Source: Ruminococcus sp. UBA3387
GTDB taxonomy: Bacteria; Bacillota; Clostridia; Oscillospirales; Ruminococcaceae
Reading direction: 5' to 3'
Length of the DNA stretch: 6,725 bases
Assembly: GCA_002358895.1 (NCBI GenBank)
Contig: DEPR01000019.1
Span: forward strand, 31,970 to 38,694
Within the stretch, counting starts at the first letter, position 1. Each line of letters begins with the position of its first letter. The position numbers were made by a program, and so were the translations under genes. A model generated the notes under the pieces. It saw only the letters and a list, made by a program, of their open reading frames with translations. It had not been told where the DNA came from and searched no databases. This document shows positions 1 through 6,725 of the stretch, one piece after another.

Positions 1-1182
1 GTTGCTATCAACAAGATGGACAAGGAAACTGCAAATCCTGACCACGTTAAACAGCAGCTCACTGAACATTCTCTTGTAGTGGAAGAATGGGGTGGAGATG
101 TTATTGCTGTACCTGTTTCTGCAAAGACAGGTATGGGTATTGATGACCTGCTCGAAAACATTCTTCTTGTTGCAGAAGTAAAAGAACTTAAAGCAAATCC
201 TAACAAGGCTGCAAAGGGTACGGTTATTGAAGCAAGACTTGACAAGGGTAAGGGCCCTGTTGCATCTGTTCTTGTTCAGGGCGGTACACTTCACAAGGGT
301 GATGTTATTATTGCAGGCACTTCTGTCGGCCGTGTAAGAACTATGACAAACGACAAGGGCAAGCAGATTGAAAAGGCAGGTCCTTCAACTCCTGTTGAAA
401 TTACAGGCCTCAGCGAAGTACCTATGAGTGGAGATGTTTTCAACGCTGTTGCTGACGAAAAGCTTGCAAGAGAATTGGTTGAAAAGAGAAAGCATCAGGC
501 TAAGGAAGAAATCTTCAGCCAGTATCAGAAGGTTACTCTTGAAAATCTGTTCAGTCAGATTTCCGAGGGTGAGATGAAGGAGCTTCCTATTGTTGTCAAG
601 GCTGACGTACAGGGCTCTGTTGAAGCTGTCAAGCAGTCTCTTGAAAAGCTTTCAAATGAAGAAGTAAGAGTTAAGGTTATTCACGGTGCTGTAGGTGCTG
701 TTTCCGAAAGCGACGTTATGCTTGCAAACGCTTCAAACGCTATTATTGTCGGCTTTAACGTAAGACCTGACCCGCTTGCTAAGGATATGGCTGAAAGAGA
801 CGGTGTTGACATTCGTCTTTACAGAATCATCTACGATGCTATTGAAGAAATTTCAACAGCTATGAAGGGTATGCTTGCACCTAAATATCGTGAGGTTGAA
901 ACTGCACGAATTGAGGTAAGACAGGTTTATAAAATCACAAATGTCGGTACTGTTGCAGGTTCATATGTACTTGATGGTAAGGTTGGCAGAAACAATGAAA
1001 TCCGTGTTGTAAGAGACGGCATTGTTATTGCTGAAGACAAGATGTCATCTCTCAAGAGGTTCAAGGACGACGTGAAGGAAGTTGCTTCAGGTTATGAATG
1101 TGGTATCACACTTGAAAAGTTCTCTGACATCAAAGAGGGAGATATTTTTGAAGCATTCTATATGGAAGAATACAGAGATTAA
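1..1182 (+). CDS. infB: Translation initiation factor IF-2, C-terminal 393 residues (5' end off window)
   Basis: IF-2 is the cytoplasmic GTPase that brings fMet-tRNA to the 30S subunit and promotes joining of the 50S subunit. The frame is open from base 1, so the start lies upstream. The window enters at the GTPase G4 motif NKMD (residues 4-7 of the visible part). The G5 motif SAK follows at residues 40-42. Next come the beta-barrel domain II (about 65-150, with [14 protein letters not shown]), the C1 domain (about 170-290, with [20 protein letters not shown] and [15 protein letters not shown]) and the fMet-tRNA-binding C2 domain (about 295-393). C2 carries the family signature LKRFKDDV followed by GYECGI. 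IF-2 is usually 700-950 residues, so roughly half is visible. It ends with TAA, 29 bases before the next gene. No frameshift or missing motif is seen. The identification is secure. Confidence 0.98.
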   Translation, partial: VAINKMDKETANPDHVKQQLTEHSLVVEEWGGDVIAVPVSAKTGMGIDDLLENILLVAEVKELKANPNKAAKGTVIEARLDKGKGPVASVLVQGGTLHKGDVIIAGTSVGRVRTMTNDKGKQIEKAGPSTPVEITGLSEVPMSGDVFNAVADEKLARELVEKRKHQAKEEIFSQYQKVTLENLFSQISEGEMKELPIVVKADVQGSVEAVKQSLEKLSNEEVRVKVIHGAVGAVSESDVMLANASNAIIVGFNVRPDPLAKDMAERDGVDIRLYRIIYDAIEEISTAMKGMLAPKYREVETARIEVRQVYKITNVGTVAGSYVLDGKVGRNNEIRVVRDGIVIAEDKMSSLKRFKDDVKEVASGYECGITLEKFSDIKEGDIFEAFYMEEYRD

Positions 1183-1199
1183 GTTTGATTAGTGAATAC

Positions 1200-1205
1200 A
1201 GGAGG
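1200..1205 (+). promoter_or_regulatory. Ribosome binding site AGGAGG that fixes the lipoprotein start
   Basis: A perfect AGGAGG lies six bases before the ATG at 1212. The frame is also open from a TTG at 1185, but that codon is upstream of this site and would add nine residues (including YRR) before a clean signal peptide. The site therefore supports the ATG at 1212. Confidence 0.85.
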
Positions 1206-1211
1206 TTTAAT

Positions 1212-2285
1212 ATGAAAAACGTTAAAAGAATTTTAGCCCTTGTGTCAGCTACAGTTATGACAGCTACAGCGTTAAGCTCATGTTCATTGAACTTTGGTAA
1301 GGACGAAGGCCCTGTTACGATTGAAAAGAAACAAACTGAAAAGATTGAAAGACTACCGGGTATTGCAGTATGGGGTGGCTCTATGGGCTACGGTGCTTAC
1401 GGTGAAGGAAAATCCATTACAAGAACTATTGAAAATCATATGATGGACGATGAATGTTATATACCTATTGCAAATATGGCTGTTCCTCAGGAAACCACAT
1501 GTACTATTATGGCAAGAGCAGGTGCTGTTGACCTTCTTGTAAAGGAATTTATTATTCCTGAGGGAATTGAGCAGGTAGAAGTGAAGATTTATGCTGCTGA
1601 CGGAAGCACAGTTGCACCTCTCAGATATGGTACAAGATGGGATGGCGGTATGACAAACGTTACTATTGCAGGCGTTGAAGGTGCTTTGTCCATTGATGAA
1701 AACACTATGAATTTTGAAAACCCTGTTTACTATTTCATAAGAAACAGTGAGGGCGAAAGTGTTCACGTTGAGGAAGGTGAAAAGGTAATCAGTGATTCTA
1801 TGACAGAATATACGGATTATATTCCTGTTATCTGTATGGGCGACCACGGTGGCTGGACCAGCTTTGAACAGCTGATCGAACAACAGCAGGCTATTATTGA
1901 CACAAGCTCAAACAGTGATAAGTTCCTTATTGTAGGCTTGTTCTCTGTGCCACTTACAGAAGAACAGCTTCAGTCTGTGGCGGATGACGACGAGGCAAAG
2001 GAAGAGCTTATCAGAAAGAACAATGAAGAATTTGACAAGGCTATGGAGAAAAAATGGGGAGACCATTATGTGAATGCCCGTGAATCCCTCTGCAGTAATG
2101 TTGCTCTGGAAAAGCTTCAGAACGCTGATGTAAGTGTTTCCATTCAGGATAAGATTGATATGTCAAAGGGTGTTGTACCTAATGCGTTGAAACACGATGC
2201 GAATACTCTCAACAACTATGGATATGATATAGTAGGTGATGCTGTTTATCAGAAATTGGTTGCACTCGGATATTTGTATAACTGA
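1212..2285 (+). CDS. Putative secreted lipoprotein with degenerate SGNH/GDSL-hydrolase-like domain
   Basis: Exported protein of 357 residues; its exact function is not recognised. Seen: basic N-terminus (MKNVKR), a hydrophobic stretch 7-21 and a lipobox LSSC with Cys24 as the likely lipid-anchored residue, then a charged linker to about 48. The rest resembles extracellular SGNH/GDSL esterases. Block I is IAVWGGSMGYG (51-61, Ser57), block II lies near NMAVPQETT (88-96), and a beta-rich insert covers about 100-200. Block III is MGDHGGW (209-215), followed by a charged helical region at 249-281. Block V is DANTLNNYGY (329-338) in a C-terminal helix. Against the family pattern, the usual GDS is GGS, the Gly of block II is lost, the GxN Asn is His212 and the catalytic His is Thr332. 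It may be a binding protein or an altered hydrolase. Gaps to infB and rbfA are 29 and 23 bases, so it is probably co-transcribed. Lipoprotein call is firm; fold call is moderate. Confidence 0.72.
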   Translation: MKNVKRILALVSATVMTATALSSCSLNFGKDEGPVTIEKKQTEKIERLPGIAVWGGSMGYGAYGEGKSITRTIENHMMDDECYIPIANMAVPQETTCTIMARAGAVDLLVKEFIIPEGIEQVEVKIYAADGSTVAPLRYGTRWDGGMTNVTIAGVEGALSIDENTMNFENPVYYFIRNSEGESVHVEEGEKVISDSMTEYTDYIPVICMGDHGGWTSFEQLIEQQQAIIDTSSNSDKFLIVGLFSVPLTEEQLQSVADDDEAKEELIRKNNEEFDKAMEKKWGDHYVNARESLCSNVALEKLQNADVSVSIQDKIDMSKGVVPNALKHDANTLNNYGYDIVGDAVYQKLVALGYLYN

Positions 2286-2308
2286 TAGATACGGAAAGGA
2301 TTGGATTT

Positions 2309-2689
2309 ATGCCCGGAGTTAAAGCTGGTCGTATGTCGGAAGATATACGCAGAATAATTTCTGCCAAGATGAGAGAGCTTAAAGACCCTCGTATTGGCGG
2401 AGGAAGTATGCTTACTGTTATAAGATGCGATGTTTCCAATGACGGCTCATACTGCAAGGTTTATATTTCAAGCCTTGAGGGTTATGAAAAGGCAAAGGAA
2501 GCCGTAAAAGGACTTACAAGTGCATCGGGATATCTCAAAAGAGAAATTTCAAATGTACTGAAGCTTAGAAAATGTCCTGACCTGAAGTTCGTTGCAGACA
2601 ACTCTGCTGAAAGCTCGGTGAGAATTTTTGAAAAGCTGAAAAATATTCAGGCTCAGCAGGAAAGCAGAGAAACACAGCAGGAAGACTGA
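2309..2689 (+). CDS. rbfA: 30S ribosome-binding factor A
   Basis: RbfA binds free 30S subunits and helps late 16S rRNA maturation near the 5' helix, especially in the cold. The 126-residue protein has the usual family length. It fits the single type II KH domain of the family. Recognisable segments are the N-terminal helix (RMSEDIRRIISAKMRELKDPRI, about 8-29), the strand with TVIRCDVSNDGSYCKVYIS (36-54), and ASG at 72-74, the AxG version of the KH GxxG turn typical of RbfA. GYLKREI and LRKCPDLKFVADNS (86-99) follow. The last 12 residues are a polar Gln/Glu-rich tail. ATG at 2309 has AAAGGA at 2295-2300, eight bases upstream. The gene lies 23 bases after the lipoprotein and 16 bases before the phosphoesterase, so it is clearly part of the same transcript. 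Finding rbfA downstream of infB is standard. Confidence 0.96.
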   Translation: MPGVKAGRMSEDIRRIISAKMRELKDPRIGGGSMLTVIRCDVSNDGSYCKVYISSLEGYEKAKEAVKGLTSASGYLKREISNVLKLRKCPDLKFVADNSAESSVRIFEKLKNIQAQQESRETQQED

Positions 2690-2705
2690 TTTCGGAGGCA
2701 CACAA

Positions 2706-3656
2706 ATGGATTTTTCACAACTGAAAGGCTTTTTTGAAAGCCACGATAACTTTCAGGTTTTAACCCACAAGAGCCCTGACGGTGATACCCTGGGCTGTGG
2801 ATTTGCACTTTGCTACTACCTCAGAAATATGGGCAAAAAGGCGAATGTGCTTAATTCTGAAAAGCTTCCTGCAAGATATGAGTTTATGTATGATGACTAT
2901 GAGGAGCAGAAGTTTGAGCCTGAATGTGTAGTGGCTGTGGATATTGCTGACACTCAGCTTTTAGGCAGTCATCTTGCTGAATATGCAGAGCCAGGCAGAA
3001 TTGACCTGTGCATTGACCACCATATTTCAAACAGGCTTTATGCAAGGGAAACTTATCTTGATAGTGAGGCATCTGCCGCATCGCTGATAATGTATGAATT
3101 TCTCAAATTCGCAGGTGCCGAAATAACTGACCTGATTGCAAAATGCCTTTATACGGGAATTGCGACAGATACAGGCTGTTTCAAGTTTGAAAACACAATT
3201 CCAAGAGCTCATATTGCGGCAGCAGAGCTTATGACATATGACATTGATTTTGCAAACATCAACCGCAGAATGTTCGATATAAAAAGCCGTGGCAGAATGG
3301 CGGTTGAACAGGCTGTTATGTCAAATATGGAATACTTTTTTGACGGAAAATGTGCAATTATTCTGCTGACAAGGGAGCTTATAAAGTCCTGTGGGGTGGA
3401 AGAAGCTGAATTCGACGGGCTTGCATCACTTCCTGTTCAGGTTGAGGGCGTTAAAATAGGTATTACCATAAAGCAGAGGCACGAAAAGGTATTCAAGTTG
3501 TCGGTAAGGACTACTGATGAAATTGACGCATCGGCTTTTTGCCAGCAGTTTAACGGTGGCGGACATATTCGTGCCGCAGGCTGTGAAATTCAGGGCGACC
3601 TTGAATATGTCAAGGACGTTGTAATCAAGCAGGTTGGCAAGGTTTTAGGATATTGA
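2706..3656 (+). CDS. nrnA: DHH/DHHA1 phosphoesterase, NrnA-type oligoribonuclease/pAp phosphatase
   Basis: Members of this family degrade RNAs of two to five nucleotides and dephosphorylate 3'-phosphoadenosine 5'-phosphate, using Mn2+ in the cytoplasm. The 316-residue protein has the normal length. The N-terminal DHH domain shows HKSPDGDTLG (21-30, metal ligands His21, Asp25, Asp27), VAVDIAD with Asp79, DHH at 104-106, and TDTG with Asp155. The C-terminal DHHA1 domain carries FNGGGHIRAAG (282-292), the substrate-binding loop. All expected metal ligands are present, so it should be active. The ATG at 2706 follows GGAGG (2694-2698) by seven bases. A DHH phosphoesterase between rbfA and truB is common in Firmicutes. 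Family assignment is certain. Whether it acts mainly on nanoRNA, pAp or a cyclic-dinucleotide product (pApA or similar) cannot be read from sequence. Confidence 0.93.
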   Translation: MDFSQLKGFFESHDNFQVLTHKSPDGDTLGCGFALCYYLRNMGKKANVLNSEKLPARYEFMYDDYEEQKFEPECVVAVDIADTQLLGSHLAEYAEPGRIDLCIDHHISNRLYARETYLDSEASAASLIMYEFLKFAGAEITDLIAKCLYTGIATDTGCFKFENTIPRAHIAAAELMTYDIDFANINRRMFDIKSRGRMAVEQAVMSNMEYFFDGKCAIILLTRELIKSCGVEEAEFDGLASLPVQVEGVKIGITIKQRHEKVFKLSVRTTDEIDASAFCQQFNGGGHIRAAGCEIQGDLEYVKDVVIKQVGKVLGY

Positions 3657-3657
3657 T

Positions 3658-4578
3658 ATGAATACAAACAAGGATTTGAACGGCATTTTGCCTGTAAACA
3701 AGCCTGAGGGCTGGACATCGTTCGATGTTGTTGCAAAGCTCAGAGGTATAATCGGCATAAAAAGGCTGGGCCACGCAGGTACTTTAGACCCTATGGCGAC
3801 GGGAGTTTTACCTGTATTTATCGGTAAGGCAACCAAGGCCTGCGACATAATTCCCGTTGATGAAAAAAGCTATATAGCAGGCTTTCAGCTTGGGAAAATG
3901 ACTGACACTCAGGACAGTACGGGAGAGATTCTGGCTGAAAGCGATATGTCTGTAGATGAAGATTTGCTAAGACAGGTTGCAGGTGAATTTACAGGCGACA
4001 TTATGCAGCTGCCTCCTATGTATTCGGCTGTGTCCGTTGGAGGCAAGAGGCTTTATGAGCTTGCACGCCAGGGAAAAGTTGTTGAGCGTGAGCCACGTCA
4101 GAGGCGGGTAGAGCTTATTGAGATACAGGAATATGATAAGGCTACACGTCAGGGCAGAATGTTTGTAACAGTCAGCAAGGGTACATATATCAGGACTTTA
4201 ATTCACGATATTGGTGAGAAAATCGGTTGCTATGGTATGATGACTTCGCTTGAAAGAACATCATCAGGTGGATTTGGCATCGAGGAGTGCTTTAATCTTG
4301 AAGAAATTCAGAAATATGCTGATGAGGACAGGCTGGGTGAGATTGTACTGCCTGTAGAAAAGGCTTTTGACTCGGCATATGATAAACTGAAGCTGAACAG
4401 GCACTGCACGCCGTTATATAAAAATGGTGTGAAGCTGAGATGTGAGCAGGTGCATATTGAAAAGCTCTGTGAAAATCAGGGTAGAATATATTGCGTTTAT
4501 GGTTTTGACGGCGAGTTTTTAGGGCTTGGGCAGGCTGACATTGAAAAAAATGAACTGAGAGTTTATAAGAATTTTTAA
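3658..4578 (+). CDS. truB: tRNA pseudouridine(55) synthase TruB
   Basis: TruB isomerises U55 in the T-loop of nearly all elongator tRNAs to pseudouridine and also acts as a tRNA-folding chaperone. The 306-residue protein matches the family length. Motifs seen: NGILPVNKPEGWTSFDVV (8-25), the catalytic loop GHAGTLDPMATG (38-49) with nucleophile Asp44, Tyr72 in KSYIAG, the segment MTDTQDSTGE (81-90), QLPPMYSAV (117-125), SKGTYIRTLIHDIG (173-186) with Tyr177 and Arg179, and LERTSSGGF (198-206). The region from about 240 resembles the C-terminal PUA-like RNA-binding domain, ending in a GLGQAD-type strand. The ATG lies one base after the nrnA stop codon, and its weak AGGA site (3647-3650) is inside nrnA, so translation is probably coupled to nrnA. 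Identification is secure. Confidence 0.97.
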   Translation: MNTNKDLNGILPVNKPEGWTSFDVVAKLRGIIGIKRLGHAGTLDPMATGVLPVFIGKATKACDIIPVDEKSYIAGFQLGKMTDTQDSTGEILAESDMSVDEDLLRQVAGEFTGDIMQLPPMYSAVSVGGKRLYELARQGKVVEREPRQRRVELIEIQEYDKATRQGRMFVTVSKGTYIRTLIHDIGEKIGCYGMMTSLERTSSGGFGIEECFNLEEIQKYADEDRLGEIVLPVEKAFDSAYDKLKLNRHCTPLYKNGVKLRCEQVHIEKLCENQGRIYCVYGFDGEFLGLGQADIEKNELRVYKNF

Positions 4579-4590
4579 ATTAAAAATGAC

Positions 4591-4596
4591 GGAGGG
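4591..4596 (+). promoter_or_regulatory. Ribosome binding site GGAGGG that fixes a TTG start for ribF
   Basis: GGAGGG stands seven bases before TTG at 4604. The only in-frame ATG (4586) lies before this site and has just AT-rich sequence in front of it, so it lacks its own binding site. The extra six residues from that ATG (MTEGDS) would be encoded by the binding site itself. TTG is therefore the better start. Confidence 0.8.
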
Positions 4597-4603
4597 TGAT
4601 AGC

Positions 4604-5524
4604 TTGATTTTGATAACGGAAGATGAAAATATCAGCCGTTTTGAAACATCAGTAGCGTTAGGGCTGTTTGACGGCGTTCACCTTGGTCATCAGGCTGTTA
4701 TAAAAGAGGCTGTTAAACAAAAGGCAGATGGGCTTATGCCTACGGTTTTTTCATTCAGGACGGACAGCGTTACTTCAAAGAGTGATAACGGCAGAATTGA
4801 AATGCTGTTGTCAGATGAGGACAAGCACAGGCATTTTCAGGAGCTTGGAATTGAGTATGTTTATTCACCTGAGTTTTCAGACTGCAGGGATATGACGGAT
4901 GATGAGTTCGTAAAAAATGTGCTTAAAGAAAAGCTGAACGCAAAGTTTCTGGTATGCGGTGAGGATTTTCGCTTTGGCAAAGACGCTATGGGCGACGCTT
5001 ATAAGCTCAAGGCTCTGGGTGAAAAGTACGGTATGGAGGTTTGCGTTATCGGACAGCTTGCTGTTGACGGACAGGCTGTAAGCTCAACACAGATAAGGCA
5101 ATATCTCAAAAACGGTGAGGTCGCAAAGGCAAACCGTATGCTGGGGTATAAATATGGTTACAAGTTGCCTGTTGAGCACGGCTTTGAACGTGGTCGGACC
5201 TGGGATTTTCCCACTATAAATCAGGAAATTCCAAAAGGGCTTGTGTTACCGAAATTCGGGGTATACTGCTCAAAGGTTACTATTGGAAACCAAAAGTACA
5301 GTGGTGTTACAAACATTGGCGTAAAGCCTACGGTAAGTGTTGAAACTGCACCTCTGGCTGAAACTTATATCATTGGCTACAATGGTGATTTGTACGGAAA
5401 AGAGATTGACTTGGAATTGTATGAATTTATCCGTGACGAGAGAAAGTTTGAAAGCTTTGAGGAGCTTAAAGCTGAAATCGGCAGAAACACGGAATTTGCA
5501 AGAAAATATTTTGACGGAAATTAA
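4604..5524 (+). CDS. ribF: Bifunctional riboflavin kinase/FAD synthetase
   Basis: RibF phosphorylates riboflavin to FMN and then adenylylates FMN to FAD in the cytoplasm. From the TTG start the protein has 306 residues, the usual size for the two-domain enzyme. The N-terminal FMN adenylyltransferase domain shows LGLFDGVHLGHQ (19-30), the nucleotide-binding HxGH type motif, CGEDFRFGKDAMGD (118-131) and VSSTQIRQYLKNGEV (159-173). The C-terminal riboflavin kinase domain starts near 180. It carries GRTWDFPTIN (197-206), where PTIN matches the PTxN nucleotide and Mg2+ motif, then FGVYCSKV, GVTNIGVKPTV (234-244), AETYI with Glu253, and the C-terminal LYEFIRDERKF (272-282). Both domains look complete, so both activities are expected. 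It begins 25 bases after truB, as in many Firmicutes. The start codon is inferred from the ribosome binding site; an ATG at 4586 would give 312 residues. Confidence 0.96.
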   Translation: MILITEDENISRFETSVALGLFDGVHLGHQAVIKEAVKQKADGLMPTVFSFRTDSVTSKSDNGRIEMLLSDEDKHRHFQELGIEYVYSPEFSDCRDMTDDEFVKNVLKEKLNAKFLVCGEDFRFGKDAMGDAYKLKALGEKYGMEVCVIGQLAVDGQAVSSTQIRQYLKNGEVAKANRMLGYKYGYKLPVEHGFERGRTWDFPTINQEIPKGLVLPKFGVYCSKVTIGNQKYSGVTNIGVKPTVSVETAPLAETYIIGYNGDLYGKEIDLELYEFIRDERKFESFEELKAEIGRNTEFARKYFDGN

Positions 5525-5564
5525 TATCGGCTGAGGCTGATGTATGAATATATTAATTTGTTTT

Positions 5565-5571
5565 GAAAGGA
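5565..5571 (+). promoter_or_regulatory. Ribosome binding site GAAAGGA before the GTG start of gltX
   Basis: GAAAGGA precedes GTG at 5581 by nine bases. The GTG begins [13 protein letters not shown], which is exactly where bacterial GluRS proteins begin, and the next in-frame ATG (codon 16) lies inside the catalytic signature. The GTG is therefore the start. Confidence 0.8.
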
Positions 5572-5580
5572 TAGATTGAC

Positions 5581-6725
5581 GTGAAAAAAGTAAGAACAAG
5601 ATTTGCACCAAGCCCAACAGGCTATATGCACATCGGAAACCTGAGAACTGCACTTTTTACTTATCTTATTGCAAAGCAGAATGACGGTGATTTCATTCTC
5701 AGAATTGAGGACACAGACCAGGAAAGATATGTTGAGGGTGCTGTTGATGTAATCTATAAGACACTTAAAGATGTAGGACTTAACTGGGACGAAGGTCCTG
5801 ACGTGGGAGGCCCTGTGGGTCCATATGTTCAGTCAGAAAGAATGGGTATGTTCAAACAGTATGCAATCGAGCTGGTTGAAAAAGGTGAGGCTTATTACTG
5901 CTTCTGCGACAAGGAAAGACTTGAAGAAGTTAAGGCTATTCAGGAGGCAAGCGGTATTATGCCTATGTATGACCGTCATTGCCGTAACCTTTCCAAAGAA
6001 GAAGTTCAGGCTAAGCTTGATGCAGGTGTACCATATGTAATCAGACAGAAGGTGCCACTTGAGGGTGAAGTTACATTCCACGATGCACTTTACGGTGATA
6101 TTACGGTTGACTGCTCAACACTTGATGACCAGATTCTTATCAAGACAGACGGAATGCCAACATATAACTTTGCTAACGTTGTTGACGACCATCTTATGGG
6201 CATTTCACACGTTGTAAGAGGTAACGAATATCTTGCTTCGGCACCAAAGTACAACCTGCTTTACAAGGCTTTCGGCTGGGAAGTTCCTGAATATATTCAC
6301 GTTGAGCATATTATGAAGGACAAACAGCACAAGCTTTCAAAGCGTGATGGCGACGCATCTTATGAGGACCTGATGCAGAAGGGTTATCTGAAAGAGGCTG
6401 TAATCAACTATATTGCACTTCTTGGCTGGGCACCAAAGGGTGAAAACGAAATCTTCACTCTTGAAGAGCTTATCAAGGAATTTGACATTCAGGGACTTTC
6501 AAAATCACCTGCTATCTTTGACCCGATGAAGCTGAAGGCCATCAACGGCAAATACATCAAGGCTCTTTCACCTGAGCAGTTTGCTGAATATGCAATTCCA
6601 TACATCAAGGAAACTGTAAAGCGTGAGGACGTTGACCTTATGGAAATTGCTTCACTTTTGCAGGCAAGAACAGAGCTGTTCACAGACATTCCTGAGTCAG
6701 TTGACTTTATTGACGCACTTCCTGA
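5581..6725 (+). CDS. gltX: Glutamyl-tRNA synthetase, N-terminal 381 residues (3' end off window)
   Basis: GltX charges tRNA-Glu with glutamate; in bacteria without GlnRS it also charges tRNA-Gln for later amidation. The frame stays open from GTG at 5581 to the window end, 381 codons of a usual 470-500. The class I Rossmann domain shows [14 protein letters not shown] (7-20) with the HIGH-type motif HIGN at 17-20 and [11 protein letters not shown] (40-50). Further motifs are [20 protein letters not shown] (189-208), [15 protein letters not shown] (210-224) and the KMSKS-type motif KLSKR at 251-255. [13 protein letters not shown] and [11 protein letters not shown] follow, entering the helical anticodon-binding region. 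Cys107, Cys109 and Cys134 match zinc ligands of the E. coli enzyme, but the fourth (His) position appears to be Asn136, with His133 close by, so zinc binding is uncertain. The gene lies 56 bases after ribF with no clear promoter between. Discrimination between the two tRNAs cannot be judged from sequence alone. Confidence 0.97.
   Translation, partial: MKKVRTRFAPSPTGYMHIGNLRTALFTYLIAKQNDGDFILRIEDTDQERYVEGAVDVIYKTLKDVGLNWDEGPDVGGPVGPYVQSERMGMFKQYAIELVEKGEAYYCFCDKERLEEVKAIQEASGIMPMYDRHCRNLSKEEVQAKLDAGVPYVIRQKVPLEGEVTFHDALYGDITVDCSTLDDQILIKTDGMPTYNFANVVDDHLMGISHVVRGNEYLASAPKYNLLYKAFGWEVPEYIHVEHIMKDKQHKLSKRDGDASYEDLMQKGYLKEAVINYIALLGWAPKGENEIFTLEELIKEFDIQGLSKSPAIFDPMKLKAINGKYIKALSPEQFAEYAIPYIKETVKREDVDLMEIASLLQARTELFTDIPESVDFIDALP

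Noticed and set aside
1185..1211. TTG at 1185 as the start of the lipoprotein
   Set aside because: It lies upstream of the AGGAGG site and has no binding site of its own. It would add nine residues ahead of a standard lipoprotein signal peptide.
1353..1883. Long open frame of 176 codons on the - strand, antisense to the lipoprotein gene
   Set aside because: Its translation is rich in Cys, Asn, Ser, Phe and His with no recognisable domain. It lies wholly inside a well-supported + strand gene with signal peptide and ribosome binding site, so it is a shadow.
5337..5534. 65-codon + strand frame inside the ribF 3' end
   Set aside because: It is an alternate-frame reading of the conserved riboflavin kinase C-terminus, with no ribosome binding site and no recognisable product.
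5524..5543. Small hairpin after ribF: an eight-pair stem with two G-U pairs and a TGAG loop
   Set aside because: It is weak and is not followed directly by a run of T, so it does not look like an intrinsic terminator. A stem of this size can occur by chance.
5511..5554. TTGACG (5511) and TATATT (5549) as a possible promoter for gltX
   Set aside because: The two boxes are about 32 bases apart instead of about 17, and no better -10 sits at the right distance from the TTGACG.
5270..5653. Open frame of 127 codons on the - strand across the ribF end and the gltX start
   Set aside because: It overlaps the conserved riboflavin kinase C-terminus and the GluRS signature HIGN region, both clearly coding on the + strand. 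The translated product shows no family features.

Overview
The window is one continuous stretch of + strand genes. It is the downstream half of the conserved nusA-infB-rbfA-truB-ribF translation cluster of Gram-positive bacteria. The gene order (infB, rbfA, DHH phosphoesterase, truB, ribF) is typical of Firmicutes. The strong AGGAGG-type ribosome binding sites, use of TTG and GTG starts, modest G+C (by eye in the low 40s per cent) and protein flavour suggest a Clostridia member, probably Ruminococcus/Oscillospiraceae-like. The genus-level placement is inference and was not tested by any search.

Layout: (1) 1-1182, the 3' part of infB (initiation factor IF-2), entering at the G4 motif of its GTPase domain. 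(2) 1212-2285, a secreted lipoprotein with an SGNH/GDSL-hydrolase-like fold, placed between infB and rbfA. (3) 2309-2689, rbfA. (4) 2706-3656, an NrnA-type DHH/DHHA1 phosphoesterase. (5) 3658-4578, truB. (6) 4604-5524, ribF, read from a TTG start. (7) 5581-6725, the 5' part of gltX (glutamyl-tRNA synthetase) from a GTG start, cut by the window end. Gaps between genes are 1 to 56 bases. No convincing terminator or internal promoter is visible, so the genes are probably co-transcribed. There are no RNA genes, mobile elements, repeats or CRISPR arrays, and no gene-free stretch longer than 56 bases.

Functionally, IF-2 starts translation, RbfA matures the 30S subunit in the cold, TruB makes pseudouridine 55 in tRNA, NrnA recycles very short RNAs and pAp, RibF makes FMN and FAD, and GltX charges tRNA-Glu. 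The lipoprotein is the outlier: it is an exported protein inside a cytoplasmic translation operon. It keeps the nucleophile-block serine but appears to have lost the other catalytic positions of the SGNH family. It is the one feature here that deserves a closer look. I see no sign of a defence system, mobile system or other new multi-gene system.
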